Source: Devosia subaequoris (GTDB lineage: Bacteria; Pseudomonadota; Alphaproteobacteria; Rhizobiales; Devosiaceae). From it: 64,000 nucleotides of DNA. The DNA is taken from the NCBI RefSeq assembly GCF_014197055.1, contig NZ_JACIEW010000006.1:1-64000 (forward strand), read 5' to 3'. The translations under genes and the position numbers were made by a program. Below are positions 1 through 9,087 of this stretch, piece by piece. A model generated the notes under the pieces. That model had not been told where the DNA came from. It worked only from the letters and a program-made list of their open reading frames with translations, and ran no database searches. Each line of letters opens with the position of its first letter. Position 1 is the first letter of the stretch.

Positions 1-125
1 AACCAACCAGGAATTGCTTCCCAGCCAGTTCGCAAGAACCTCGCCGTCCACGTTTCTCTTTCTTCTATTCTTCACAATGTCAAAGAGCTGACCCAGTGCC
101 CGCGAGGACTAAAGCGTCGGTGAGA
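1..125 (-). other. Probable rRNA operon leader (16S lies left of the window)
   Basis: Read on the minus strand this stretch carries GCTCTTTGACA (78-88), a close match to the boxA antitermination element of rRNA leaders, followed by a GAAAGAGAAACGTGG-type string (near 50-62) that I recognise from alphaproteobacterial rrn leaders. The 16S gene would begin beyond the left edge. No convincing -35/-10 pair could be fixed, so the promoter is not called. The boxA match is seen; the operon itself is inferred. Confidence 0.5.
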
Positions 126-702
126 GTTTGCACTCTCTGTAATTCCGTTGGGGAACAGCATTTCCTGTCCGGCGAACCGGCAGCAACTCTGCCCTTTAAG
201 GATCGTTGTCAGTGGAAGCGCCGGAGGCACTTGCGTCGTCAACGAGCGGGGTTATAGGGGAGCCCCTTCTGGCCGTCAACACCCCTCGTGAAAGAAAGAT
301 GACATTTCTTCCAGGGGCAGTGCGGGCCTTGTGCATAAGTGACTCCGAGCCCCAGCATTTGCAGGGCTTTTCGTGCTCCGGCGATCTTTTCGCATCGCAT
401 CGTGTTGTTGAAGCGGACGGGCCCAGCGACGGATCGGCCGGCATGTCATGATGACTCCGCGCGCATGCCCTCCCCCCAGAGCCTGGCAAACACGAAAGGC
501 TCAGCGGGAGGCACCAACACCGTCCCCCTTATGAGGATCACCGTACCAGTTAAACCGCAGTGCGCTCGCCGCCGCTATCGTGCGAGAATATGGCGCCGCC
601 TGTGTCGGGGAATAAGAATTCGTGGCCGGCTCGGACCAGCCCCCTTGCGATGGGCGCAGATTTGTTCCGAATACCGGTTGCAACAGGTCGACGGGAAGCA
701 AG
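126..702. other. Intergenic stretch without a supported gene
   Basis: About 580 bases between the presumed rRNA leader and cysA. Short open frames exist on both strands, but none has a good ribosome binding site or a recognisable product. The rrn promoter on the minus strand and the cysA promoter on the plus strand should lie here; neither could be pinned down. Confidence 0.5.
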
Positions 703-1737
703 ATGGATGTTCGCGCAGAAAGGGTTCGCAAGGAGTTTGACCGGTTTCCGGCGCTCCACGATGTGTCGCTCAAGATCCAATCGGGCGAGTTGATCGCCTT
801 GCTCGGTCCATCAGGTTCAGGAAAGACCACCCTGTTGCGCCTGATCGCGGGCCTCGAACGGCCGACCAGCGGCCGCATTCTGTTTGGCGAGAAGGATGCT
901 TCGGACAGAAGCGTGCAAGAGCGCAATATCGGCTTCGTGTTCCAGCACTACGCCCTGTTCCGGCATATGAACATTCTGGAAAATGTGTCCTTCGGTCTCA
1001 AGGTGCGGCCCTGGGCTACTCGGCCCGCTGGCGCCGAAATTTACCGCCGGGCGATGGAACTACTCGATCTGGTGCAGCTTTCGGGCCTTGAAAAGCGCTT
1101 CCCCAGCCAGCTTTCGGGCGGACAGCGTCAGCGGGTCGCCCTGGCCCGGGCCCTCGCCACAGAACCGCGCGTGCTATTGCTCGATGAACCTTTCGGCGCG
1201 CTCGATGCGCAGGTGCGGCGCGAATTGCGCAAATGGCTGCGCGAAATTCACGAGCGGACCGGGCACACCACGGTGTTTGTAACCCATGACCAGGAAGAAG
1301 CCCTGGAACTGGCCGACAGGCTATGTGTAATGAGCCAGGGCAGGATCGAACAGGTGGGGACACCAGATGCGGTGTACGACACGCCGGCCTCCCCCTTTGT
1401 CTTCGGGTTTATCGGGGCATCGAGCAGATTGCCCGTCACCGTTGAGAATGGCGGCGTTCAACTCGCCGGACAGACGCTGGGCCTTGCCGCGCCCGACGTA
1501 ACCGGCGCAGGTCAATTGTTCTTCCGGCCCCATGAAGTCGAACTGGTGGAAGGTGATACGGTTCTCGGTGGCGCGGTTGTGGCCAGCCGTCGCGTTGGGG
1601 GAACGCGGCGCCTGGAGATCGAGCTCTCGCAATCATTGCACCGGGTCGAGATCGACCTGCCCTTCGATCATCCGGCGGCGGAGCGGTCCCGGATCGGTTT
1701 CCGACCCCGGCGCTGGAAAGTGTTTCCGGCCGGTTGA
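703..1737 (+). CDS. cysA: Sulfate/thiosulfate ABC importer ATPase CysA
   Basis: A 344-residue ATPase that would energise sulfate or thiosulfate import at the inner membrane. Walker A GPSGSGKT is at residues 35-42, the LSGGQ signature at 137-141 and Walker B LLLDEP near 158-163, followed by a C-terminal regulatory domain (FFRPHEVEL) typical of CysA. The chosen ATG gives the normal family N-terminus (DVRAERVRKEF); an upstream in-frame start adds 27 unrelated residues. It stands alone: no cysT, cysW or binding-protein gene is adjacent, so the permeases must be elsewhere. Other CysA/PotA-type importers share the fold, but the C-terminal domain favours sulfate. Its last 70 bases overlap the convergent glycosyltransferase. 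Confidence 0.85.
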   Translation: MDVRAERVRKEFDRFPALHDVSLKIQSGELIALLGPSGSGKTTLLRLIAGLERPTSGRILFGEKDASDRSVQERNIGFVFQHYALFRHMNILENVSFGLKVRPWATRPAGAEIYRRAMELLDLVQLSGLEKRFPSQLSGGQRQRVALARALATEPRVLLLDEPFGALDAQVRRELRKWLREIHERTGHTTVFVTHDQEEALELADRLCVMSQGRIEQVGTPDAVYDTPASPFVFGFIGASSRLPVTVENGGVQLAGQTLGLAAPDVTGAGQLFFRPHEVELVEGDTVLGGAVVASRRVGGTRRLEIELSQSLHRVEIDLPFDHPAAERSRIGFRPRRWKVFPAG

Positions 1738-3581
1738 ACCACGGACACTGCCCGCCTCCCAGTCTCGGCCCGGGTCGGATCGACCGGATCGGTGCTCGCG
1801 TGATGCGGCGACTTGAACCAGTGGAAAGGCCTTTGAGTGAAGTCGCGCAGGGCCAGCACGGTAGAGAAGGCGATCAAGGCCCAATAGGCGGGCACCAGGG
1901 CCTGCCACCTGCTCACCTCTGCCTGTCTGCTGCGAGACAATCCCACCAGATTGACCGCAATCGCCACGGCGCTGCCCAACAACAGTACCGCCAGACAGGC
2001 CAGCGACCAGGGGTGGAATGCCGATCCGGCCAACTGGCCGGTGAAGTAGAGTAGGGGCAGGGAAAGCAGAAAGCCGGCATGCAGCAGCGGGGTCAGCACC
2101 ATGCCGAGCAACACGAGTTGCAGCCCGGCCATGCCGCGCCAGCCCAGGTCTGCCAGCAGATCCTCGGGATGACGATTATGCACCGCGTAGGTCTGCATCC
2201 AGCCTTTCATCCAGCGGGTCCGCTGGCCGAGCCAGGGTCGCAGGTGAGTGGGAGCAGCCTCGAAGGTGCGGGCGGTGCTGGTGGCACAGCGCAGTTTGCG
2301 GCGCGCCAGGCGCACGCCCAGGTCGGCGTCCTCAGTAACGTTGAACGCGTCCCAGCCCCCCAGGCCGCGCAGGGTTTCCAGCCGAAAATGATTTGAGGTT
2401 CCGCCCAGCGGCATGACCAGGCCCCAGCGAGCCAAGGCTGGCAGCAGGACAGAAAAAAGCCCTGCATATTCGCCGGCAAACAGCGCGGGCAACCAGCCTT
2501 GGTCTGCATTGTCGATAACGAGCCGGGCTTGAATGCACTCCAATTCGGGCTGTTTGACAAACTGGTCCACGATACGCCGAAGCTGGTCGGGTTCGGGACG
2601 ATCTTCGGCGTCATAGACCACGACGAACTCTCCCCTGCACAGCGGCAGCGCGAAATCGAGCGCCTTGGGCTTGGTACGCGGCAAGGCATCGGGCACGATC
2701 CGCACCGCAAAGCGCGGATCGGGCAGGTGACGACGAAGGGCCTGAATGGTGCGGGGGGAACGGCTTTCGACCACAAAGACAATATCGAGTTTTTCTACCG
2801 GATAATCGAGGGCCCTCAGCGTCTGGAACAGCTGGGGCACCATGTTGGCCTCGTCTCGGAGCGGGACCAAGATCGAATAGACCGGCAAATCCGCGTTATC
2901 TGTTCGGCGCGTGGGAAGCACTTCCTGTTGCGGTACCGCCAGCGCAAGCAGCCGCAGCAGGGTCGGCAACATGACAAGGGCAAACCAGATAGGCGCCAGA
3001 AGCGCCGGGCCAACCAAGGGCGTGCACAGGATTGCCAGGGCTGCCAGCACCAGGATTGCAGCAAACCCGTGCCGGACTGGCGCGGTCAGTTCCAATTGCG
3101 CCGCAGCACGCGGCCAGAACCGCGCCATGTTCTGCCGCGCCGAGTCGATCAGAGCCGGGCCTGCATGGTCCACCAAAAAGGTGCGCAGGGCGGATTCGGG
3201 CACCAGAAAGATCGTGCGGCACAGATGCGGCCGCTCCTGCCGCAGCCGGGCCAGGCGCAGCACGCCCAGGAAATCGGGCGCAGCAAAGGCCACCTCCCGG
3301 TCATGCAGGCGCGTGCGAAACAGGCGCACCTGACCCAGGGCTTCCATACGGCCTGTTTCCAGGCAAGCCTCGCCATGCCCTGGCACAGTGTCAAGAAAGC
3401 TGAGCCCGGCCCAACCGGCCGCTCGCGCCATGATCTGGGCGGCGGACTGGTCGAGATGAATGGCGCACCAATGCAACGGGTCCACTTCAGCCGCCAGCGC
3501 CTGATCCAGGGTCGCCCGCGCCAGTGCCACCGACGTGTGCGGGCCAAGAATTGTTTGCAGGAGGGCAACTGCTTGGGACAT
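1668..3581 (-). CDS. Processive family 2 glycosyltransferase, membrane-bound
   Basis: A 637-residue integral membrane glycosyltransferase. Residues 1 to about 165 form a soluble region resembling GspE/N4-adsorption-type N-terminal domains. Two hydrophobic segments follow, then a GT2 catalytic domain with a DAED motif, a TEDADLG motif and QRTRWMKG, which fits the Q-x-x-R-W signature of processive synthases. Three or four hydrophobic C-terminal segments would form an export channel. It probably makes a surface or secreted polysaccharide from nucleotide sugars; the product cannot be told. The last roughly 40 residues are hydrophilic and encoded opposite the end of cysA, an overlap of 70 bases suggesting that the ancestral stop was lost. 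The ribosome binding site is weak. Confidence 0.8.
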   Translation of the reverse strand: MSQAVALLQTILGPHTSVALARATLDQALAAEVDPLHWCAIHLDQSAAQIMARAAGWAGLSFLDTVPGHGEACLETGRMEALGQVRLFRTRLHDREVAFAAPDFLGVLRLARLRQERPHLCRTIFLVPESALRTFLVDHAGPALIDSARQNMARFWPRAAAQLELTAPVRHGFAAILVLAALAILCTPLVGPALLAPIWFALVMLPTLLRLLALAVPQQEVLPTRRTDNADLPVYSILVPLRDEANMVPQLFQTLRALDYPVEKLDIVFVVESRSPRTIQALRRHLPDPRFAVRIVPDALPRTKPKALDFALPLCRGEFVVVYDAEDRPEPDQLRRIVDQFVKQPELECIQARLVIDNADQGWLPALFAGEYAGLFSVLLPALARWGLVMPLGGTSNHFRLETLRGLGGWDAFNVTEDADLGVRLARRKLRCATSTARTFEAAPTHLRPWLGQRTRWMKGWMQTYAVHNRHPEDLLADLGWRGMAGLQLVLLGMVLTPLLHAGFLLSLPLLYFTGQLAGSAFHPWSLACLAVLLLGSAVAIAVNLVGLSRSRQAEVSRWQALVPAYWALIAFSTVLALRDFTQRPFHWFKSPHHASTDPVDPTRAETGRRAVSVVQPAGNTFQRRGRKPIRDRSAAG

Positions 3582-3594
3582 ACCGAAAAGCCCG

Positions 3595-4245
3595 TCAGGC
3601 TAGGTGCGGTCCGTCTGGCCACATCGGGGCGGGCGAAGAAGAAACCGGGACGAGTGGTCTGCTCATCCCGGTGCTCCGTCGCACATTCTGCAAGGCCCGT
3701 TCGGACACTTCGATCCAGGCCGCCACGATGGGCTTGCCATCACTGATCGCAGGCTCCCCCATAGGTGTAATGCGCCACCCCACCGCGGTGCCATGCTCAA
3801 GCATGGAGATGGAGGACACAAAGGTGATGAAGCTATAGCCCTGCGACAGGGCGTACTCCATCACCGCGCAGAAAAGGGCTGCAGACTCGGGAGCGCGCCG
3901 CCGGCCTTCGCGTCGATCGGGATGCACGTAGAAACGTGTCCAATCGGCCCCAAGCGAAGGGTGGGCGGGGAAGTCTCCTTGCACTAACCCGTTAAAGACA
4001 GTCTGCAGCAAGTTCGGCCGATTCAGAGGGGTCAGGCGGGATCCACCCACCACGACACCGGAATCGGAAATCAAAAGATGCGTCGCATCACCATTGTCGA
4101 AGGCGTCCACGTCGCGCGCATCGTCACGGCGCAAGGCGCTCCAGCCCGCCATTTCGACGAAGATCCTGTGGCGCAGGCGAAAGCTCTGTTCCAACAAGTC
4201 ACGGCCCTGCCGGTCCGCAGGACTGCGGACGATGTGCAACTTCAT
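3595..4245 (-). CDS. Acyl-homoserine-lactone synthase, LuxI family
   Basis: A 216-residue autoinducer synthase that would join an acyl chain to S-adenosylmethionine to form an acyl-homoserine lactone. The conserved N-terminal set is visible: R25, F29 and W35, an acidic stretch D45/D47/D50, and R70 in the GSRLTPL segment. The usual E-S-R-F element reads WTRFYV here. The ATG at 4243-4245 is preceded by a purine-rich GGGGGCAGG and yields the expected family start; the frame stays open upstream but that part is not LuxI-like. It lies 179 bases downstream of the luxR gene on the same strand. Chain length of the signal is unknown. Confidence 0.9.
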   Translation of the reverse strand: MKLHIVRSPADRQGRDLLEQSFRLRHRIFVEMAGWSALRRDDARDVDAFDNGDATHLLISDSGVVVGGSRLTPLNRPNLLQTVFNGLVQGDFPAHPSLGADWTRFYVHPDRREGRRRAPESAALFCAVMEYALSQGYSFITFVSSISMLEHGTAVGWRITPMGEPAISDGKPIVAAWIEVSERALQNVRRSTGMSRPLVPVSSSPAPMWPDGPHLA

Positions 4246-4424
4246 CGGCCTGCCCCCATGCAACCCGCATCGACTTGCGTATTTGGCACAGGGGGATGCC
4301 GAAACGAAATTGGTAGAAATCACAGTATTGTGCAAAATTTTCCGAAGCTGCAACGAATTGCCTCCGGACTTGCCCCATGACCGGGCGCAGCTCGCCAATA
4401 TCCCTGCAGCGTTGCCGCGCCGGT

Positions 4425-5144
4425 TTAGAGCGTGATCAGCTTGTGCCGGATCGCCTCGACCACGGTGTGCAGCCGATTGCTGGTGCCCATGCGCTTTTGC
4501 GCATTCTCGCAATGCTGATTGATGGTGCGCGGAGTGAGCCCCGTGATTTCGGCGATCTCGGAGGCCGTTTTGCCTGCCGCGGCCCATTTGAGAATTTCCG
4601 CCTCGCGCGGGGTGATGACACGGCGGCCACGTGGCCGCCCGGCCGGGCCGTTGAGGTAGCGCAACCGCCCATGGGCATAAAGAGAGAGCATGTGCAATTC
4701 GAAGCGCTGCTTTTCGTCGAGATGACCGGGACTGCCGACCAGGGATACGACCCCTTGCATGCCCCCTTCCATATGAACGGGCACGCAAAAGCCTTCGCCC
4801 ATACCGAACTCGCGTGCCTCTTCCATGACTTGTCGGGCAGCTTTGTCGTTTTCCTGATCATAGGGCGCCTGGGACCAGTCAAAGGGCACTGCGGTGGAGA
4901 AGCAGTGCCGTGCGACCGGATCGAGATGGACATAGCCTAGCCCGGTGTAGCGCTCATACCACTCCTCTTTCCAGCCGGAGAGAAGTACGAATGGGCGCAC
5001 ATCCATGCCTGGATCGGGCAAGCCGGAAACAATGAAGCGCTCGAAGCCATAATTGCTGATGGCCCGATTCATGATGTCAAGAATGGCGTTGACGGTCGTC
5101 TGGTTCTGGATGCCCTCGATGGTGGACATCAAATCGGCATTCAT
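4425..5144 (-). CDS. LuxR-family quorum-sensing regulator
   Basis: A 239-residue cytoplasmic transcription factor with an N-terminal autoinducer-binding domain and a C-terminal LuxR helix-turn-helix. Pocket residues known from TraR are present: W62 and Y66 as W-x3-Y, D75-P76 and W90. The DNA-binding region begins at ITPREAEILKWAA and carries the GKTASEIAEI...TPRTINQH helix pair. An AAGGGGGAA ribosome site precedes the ATG at 5144. It is the upstream partner of the luxI gene, so the two probably form one sensing circuit. No clear lux box was found in the 179 bases between them, so direct control of luxI is inferred from gene order only. Confidence 0.92.
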   Translation of the reverse strand: MNADLMSTIEGIQNQTTVNAILDIMNRAISNYGFERFIVSGLPDPGMDVRPFVLLSGWKEEWYERYTGLGYVHLDPVARHCFSTAVPFDWSQAPYDQENDKAARQVMEEAREFGMGEGFCVPVHMEGGMQGVVSLVGSPGHLDEKQRFELHMLSLYAHGRLRYLNGPAGRPRGRRVITPREAEILKWAAAGKTASEIAEITGLTPRTINQHCENAQKRMGTSNRLHTVVEAIRHKLITL

Positions 5145-5217
5145 CCCGGCATTCCCCCTTCGACCGTTTGAATGCGGGGAACATTGGCCCTGTTCTTTTT
5201 GGAAGGCAAGTAGAATG

Positions 5218-5247
5218 AGGTTGGCGCCTTAAAGAAAACGCCAACCT
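5218..5247 (-). terminator. Hairpin after hslO, possible terminator
   Basis: A perfect 9-base inverted repeat AGGTTGGCG / CGCCAACCT with a 12-base loop lies just beyond the hslO stop and upstream of luxR. No long T run follows on the minus strand, so it may be a weak or Rho-assisted terminator. Confidence 0.4.
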
Positions 5248-5256
5248 GACAATGAG

Positions 5257-6276
5257 TTAACTTTCCGAATGAAAGTGGTGGGGATTAAACCGGTAAGCAG
5301 TCGAGCAGAATTCGCAAACCACTTCGATTTCGCCATCCACCGCCATGTCCTGACGCTCCGCATCCGAGAAACTATTGGCCAGCATGTCTTCTATGCGATC
5401 GGCCGAACAGGTGCAGCGCTCCTCAAGATCCTGGGGCGGAAATACCCGGACACCTGTCTCGTGAAACAGGCGGAACAGCAGGCGCTCGGGCGACAGGTCC
5501 GGGTCGGACAATTCCAGATCACCAACCGTGCCCAAAAGGGCCTTGGCCTCGGACCAGCCGTCGGCCTCGACAAAATCGGGATCGACCATATCGGGGTTGT
5601 CGAAATCGCCATCGCCGGGCAGATCGGCCATGGCCGATAGACCATTGGGCGGCAGGTGCTGGATCAGCATGCCGCCGGCCCGCCAACGCGGGCGATGGTC
5701 GCCGCGGGTCGACATCTGCGCCACAGCCAGTCGAACCTGGGTGGGGATCTGCTCTGACTGCATGAAGTAAGTGTGGGCCACCTCTTCGAGCGAGTTGTCA
5801 TCGAGCGCCACGATGCCCTGGTAGCGCTCGGTGTGCTCGCCCTGATCGATGGTCATGGCCAGATGGCCCTTGCCCAGCAGATCGGCAGGACTAGTCTTGC
5901 CCGCCTCGGCGGCCTTGAGCAGGGCGTCCTGGTCAAAGCGCGCATAGCCGCGCATGCCATCGGGCGCATCAAAATCGACGACGATAAGATTGACCGGACC
6001 ATCGGTCTGGGTCTGCAGAATGAAGCGGCCTTCGAATTTAAGCGAGGAACCGATCAGCGCCGACAGTACCACGGCCTCACCCAATAGCCGGGCGACCGGC
6101 AAGGGATAATCGTGACGGCTGAGAATGGTATCGAGCGCGGCGCCAAGGCGTACCACGCGGCCGCGGGAATCGAGCTTGTCGAGGGTGAAGGGCACCACGG
6201 CGTCGTCACCGGTCTCGGGGCGATCAAGGCCCAGGCTGGAGAGCAGGTTGTCAGTCATGGTCTGTTCCGTGGTCAT
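5257..6276 (-). CDS. hslO: Redox-regulated chaperone Hsp33
   Basis: A 339-residue cytosolic holdase chaperone activated by oxidation. The N-terminal substrate-binding fold is followed by the C-terminal zinc centre with cysteines 288, 290, 321 and 324 in the canonical C-x-C...C-x2-C arrangement; these release zinc and form disulfides when oxidised. Length is a little above the usual 290-330. Two starts are possible: the one given, and an ATG 18 bases downstream (6258) that has a better spaced GGAA site. It lies downstream of argF on the same strand, 163 bases apart, an arrangement I recall from other Hyphomicrobiales, where argD-argF-hslO is a common order. Confidence 0.93.
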   Translation of the reverse strand: MTTEQTMTDNLLSSLGLDRPETGDDAVVPFTLDKLDSRGRVVRLGAALDTILSRHDYPLPVARLLGEAVVLSALIGSSLKFEGRFILQTQTDGPVNLIVVDFDAPDGMRGYARFDQDALLKAAEAGKTSPADLLGKGHLAMTIDQGEHTERYQGIVALDDNSLEEVAHTYFMQSEQIPTQVRLAVAQMSTRGDHRPRWRAGGMLIQHLPPNGLSAMADLPGDGDFDNPDMVDPDFVEADGWSEAKALLGTVGDLELSDPDLSPERLLFRLFHETGVRVFPPQDLEERCTCSADRIEDMLANSFSDAERQDMAVDGEIEVVCEFCSTAYRFNPHHFHSES

Positions 6277-6419
6277 TATTCACTTGTCTTTCCAAAGGCT
6301 ACGCCTTGAAGGCCAAACGCGCTAGCCAACCTCTGGCATGGCAGTGAGACGCCGGCGCGCCCTGCCCGCTCAAACAGACGCCCCCGCTCGCGCGGGGGTG
6401 AAAGCCTAGATGGTTCAGC

Positions 6420-6440
6420 AAAGACAGGCAAAAGCCCGTC
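6420..6440 (-). terminator. Short hairpin at the argF stop
   Basis: On the minus strand GACGGGC-TTTT-GCCTGTC (one G-T pair) starts at the argF stop codon and is followed by TTTG. A second GC hairpin, CCCCCGC / GCGGGGG, lies at 6381-6398. Neither has a long T run; partial termination before hslO is possible. Confidence 0.35.
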
Positions 6441-7372
6441 TAATTCGTTTCGACCCCAAAGGCCCAGCACAAAACGGCTTTCTGGGCATGGAGGCGGTTT
6501 TCTGCCTCGTCAAACACCACCGACTGGGGACCATCGATCACCTCGTCGGTTACCTCGTCGCCGCGATGGGCGGGCAGGCAGTGCATGAACAGGGCGTCCT
6601 TGTTCGCCAAGCTCATTAGATTGGTGTTGACCTGATAGGGTTTCAAGATGCGGCGCCGCTCGGCTGCATCAGTGTCGCCCATCGACACCCATGTGTCCGT
6701 GATGACCAGATCAGCTCCCTCGACGGCCTCGCGCGGGTCCTCGACCATGCGCACTGCAGAACCGGCCCGCTTGATATCTTCCTTGAGGTCCTTTTCGGGG
6801 CTGTACTCTTCGGGCACCGAAATGGTCAGCTCGCAGCCAAACAGCTCGGCCGCGTTGACCCAGGAATGGAGCACATTGTTGCTGTCGCCCACCCAGGTCA
6901 CCTTGGCGCCCTTGATGTTGCCGCGATGCTCTTCAAATGTCAGCAGGTCGGCCATGATCTGGCACGGATGCGCCCGGCGCGTCAGGCCATTGATGACCGG
7001 CACTGTGGCGGCCTCAGCCAGCTCGAGCAGGTCGGCATGGCTGAGGATGCGGATCATGATCGCGTCCACATAGCGGCTCATTACCTGGGCGGTGTCGGCC
7101 AGGGTTTCTTCGCGGCTCAGTTGCATTTCCTGACCCGAAAGCATCAAGGTCTGGCCGCCAAGCTGGCGCATGCCGACATCGAAGCTAACCCGGGTGCGGG
7201 TGGACTGGCGTTCGAAAATCATGGCCAGCACCTTGTCCTTGAGGAGCTGGGGGCGATCACCTTCCTTGAGGCGTGCCTTGAGGGCGCCGGCCTGGTTGAG
7301 CATGCCGCGCAGCTCGCCATAGGAAAAATCGTCGATGGAGAGAAAATGTCTCGGGGTTCCGGTCGAATTCAT
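6440..7372 (-). CDS. argF: Ornithine carbamoyltransferase
   Basis: A 310-residue enzyme that makes citrulline from ornithine and carbamoyl phosphate in arginine biosynthesis. The carbamoyl-phosphate site STRTR lies within [17 protein letters not shown] follows mid-protein, and the ornithine-binding HCLPAHRG loop is near the C-terminus, with the SMGD motif for the ornithine site. Length is standard. An AAAGGA ribosome site precedes the ATG. It is 131 bases downstream of argD on the same strand, which fits an argD-argF operon. Confidence 0.95.
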   Translation of the reverse strand: MNSTGTPRHFLSIDDFSYGELRGMLNQAGALKARLKEGDRPQLLKDKVLAMIFERQSTRTRVSFDVGMRQLGGQTLMLSGQEMQLSREETLADTAQVMSRYVDAIMIRILSHADLLELAEAATVPVINGLTRRAHPCQIMADLLTFEEHRGNIKGAKVTWVGDSNNVLHSWVNAAELFGCELTISVPEEYSPEKDLKEDIKRAGSAVRMVEDPREAVEGADLVITDTWVSMGDTDAAERRRILKPYQVNTNLMSLANKDALFMHCLPAHRGDEVTDEVIDGPQSVVFDEAENRLHAQKAVLCWAFGVETN

Positions 7373-7503
7373 AGGCCGGGGTCCTTTTGTGACGCTTGAA
7401 TGGAATTGGACGAAATGCGGTCCGAACGGGCGAAAAAGCCCGGCGGACAGGGGTCAGGAACCGCCTCGGCGTCGCCCAAAATGATAGAATATCAGCATGA
7501 CGT

Positions 7504-8703
7504 TCAGCCCGCCGCAGCCGTGGAGGCCGTTTCGGCCTCGATCGCGTCGAAAGCAGCGCCTATCCGGCTTATCGCATCCTCGATATCGGCTTCGGAGACG
7601 ATGAGCGGGGGCAGAAGGCGCAGCACATTGTCGCCGGCACCAATCGCCAGAAGCTGATGATCATCACGCAGGCGCGCCACGAAATCGCGCACTGGCGGCG
7701 CGATCTTGATGCCTGCAAGCAAGCCTTTGCCGCGCAGTTCAAGCACGTAGTCGGGATATTTTTGCGCGAGCTGCTGCAGATGCCAGGCCAGGCGCTGACC
7801 CATCTGAGCGACATGATCCAGGAAGCCGGGCGCCTGAATGCGGTCGAGCACCGCATTGCCCATGGCGCAGCCGAGCGGATTGCCGCCATAGGTGGAGCCG
7901 TGTGTGCCCGGCACCATGGAGGCGGATGCAGCCTCGGTGGCCAGGCACGCGCCCAGCGGGAAGCCGCCGCCAATGGCCTTGGCCACAGCCACGATGTCAG
8001 GCGTGATGTCGGCCCATTCGAACGCAAAGAAGCGGCCGGTGCGCCCAAAACCGCACTGCACCTCATCGAAGATGAGCAGCAGGCCATGCTCGTCGCAGAT
8101 CTGGCGCAAGCCCTGGAGGAACTCGCTGCTCATGGCAGTGACGCCGCCCTCGCCCTGCACCGGCTCGATCAGTATGGCGCAGGTCTGCGGGCCAACCAGC
8201 GCCTTGACGGCTTCGAGGTCGCCGGGGTCTGCATGCTTGAAACCGGGCATTGGCGGGCCGAAGCCTTCGAGATAGCTGGGATTGCCGCCGGCGGCGATGG
8301 TGCCCAGGGTCCGGCCATGGAAGGAGCCGGTGAAGGCAATCACCTCGTAGCGGTCTGGCTCGCCCTTGGAATGAAAGTGGTGCCGAGCCGTCTTGATGGC
8401 GCATTCGAGCGCCTCGGCGCCTGAATTGGTGAAGAAGACCTTATCGGCAAACGTGGAGTCGACCAGCCGCTGGCCCAACCGTTCCTGCTCGGGAATAGTG
8501 AACACATTCGAGGTGTGCCAAACCTTGTCGGCCGCTGCCTTGAGCGTGGTGACAAGATGCGGATCGCCGTGGCCAAGGGCATTGACGGCGATGCCGGAAT
8601 GAAAATCGAGAAATTCCCGGCCATGCTGATCATACAGGCGCATGCCCTCGCCCCGCTCGAAGGCGAGATCGGACCGGGCATAGGTGCCGTAGAGCGCAGA
8701 CAT
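7504..8703 (-). CDS. argD: Acetylornithine aminotransferase
   Basis: A 399-residue class III PLP aminotransferase that converts N-acetylglutamate semialdehyde to N-acetylornithine. Visible motifs are NSGAEALECAIKTAR for cofactor phosphate binding, FDEVQCGFGRTG holding the pyridoxal aspartate, and the PLP lysine in AKAIGGGFPLGA. An AAAGGGA site precedes the ATG. Family members can also act on succinyldiaminopimelate, but the argF neighbour supports the arginine role. The divergent neighbour is gcrA. Confidence 0.94.
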   Translation of the reverse strand: MSALYGTYARSDLAFERGEGMRLYDQHGREFLDFHSGIAVNALGHGDPHLVTTLKAAADKVWHTSNVFTIPEQERLGQRLVDSTFADKVFFTNSGAEALECAIKTARHHFHSKGEPDRYEVIAFTGSFHGRTLGTIAAGGNPSYLEGFGPPMPGFKHADPGDLEAVKALVGPQTCAILIEPVQGEGGVTAMSSEFLQGLRQICDEHGLLLIFDEVQCGFGRTGRFFAFEWADITPDIVAVAKAIGGGFPLGACLATEAASASMVPGTHGSTYGGNPLGCAMGNAVLDRIQAPGFLDHVAQMGQRLAWHLQQLAQKYPDYVLELRGKGLLAGIKIAPPVRDFVARLRDDHQLLAIGAGDNVLRLLPPLIVSEADIEDAISRIGAAFDAIEAETASTAAAG

Positions 8704-8858
8704 GATGAATTTCCCTTTTGTCTGAAGAACGGTTGCAACACGCGTGGCAAAGCTGCCACAGAAACCAAAAACGCGCCCTCTCGGCCGCGCGTCTGGGCCC
8801 GAGAATTAGGCGAGATGAGGCCATAAAGTCAATCTGCAACCCGCCAAGTGCCTGAATT

Positions 8859-9056
8859 GACTCAAGGATCGTTAGCGTAATTTTAACCAATGAATAAACG
8901 GGGAAAATCGACCCCGACTCTTGATCCTGATTCCGCCGATGGCGTATTCTCCATGGCGTTGGGGACACGATATCTCGTGTGGCGGACCCGCTCAACATAC
9001 GAGCTGTAGAGTCGATATGGCAGCCAGTGCCACTCTGGCCGCACAATGAAGGATTC
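8859..9056. promoter_or_regulatory. Cluster of five GANTC methylation sites before gcrA
   Basis: The argD-gcrA intergenic region (8704-9087) contains GANTC at 8859-8863, 8916-8920, 8929-8933, 9009-9013 and 9052-9056. This pentamer is the target of the cell-cycle methyltransferase CcrM, and GcrA acts at promoters bearing methylated GANTC in Caulobacter. Five copies in 198 bases is well above what base composition predicts (under one). The region should hold both divergent promoters. Methylation control here is inferred by analogy. Confidence 0.7.
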
Positions 9057-9087
9057 TGTTTTGACAATGGTTTCAGGAGCGCAACCG

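Noticed and set aside
206..620. Short open frames between the rRNA leader and cysA
   Set aside because: No ribosome site, no recognisable product and overlapping frames on both strands.
4246..4424. Possible lux box between luxR and luxI
   Set aside because: Only weak partial palindromes such as CTTGCCCC-ATGAC-CGGGCGCAG were seen; too many mismatches to call.
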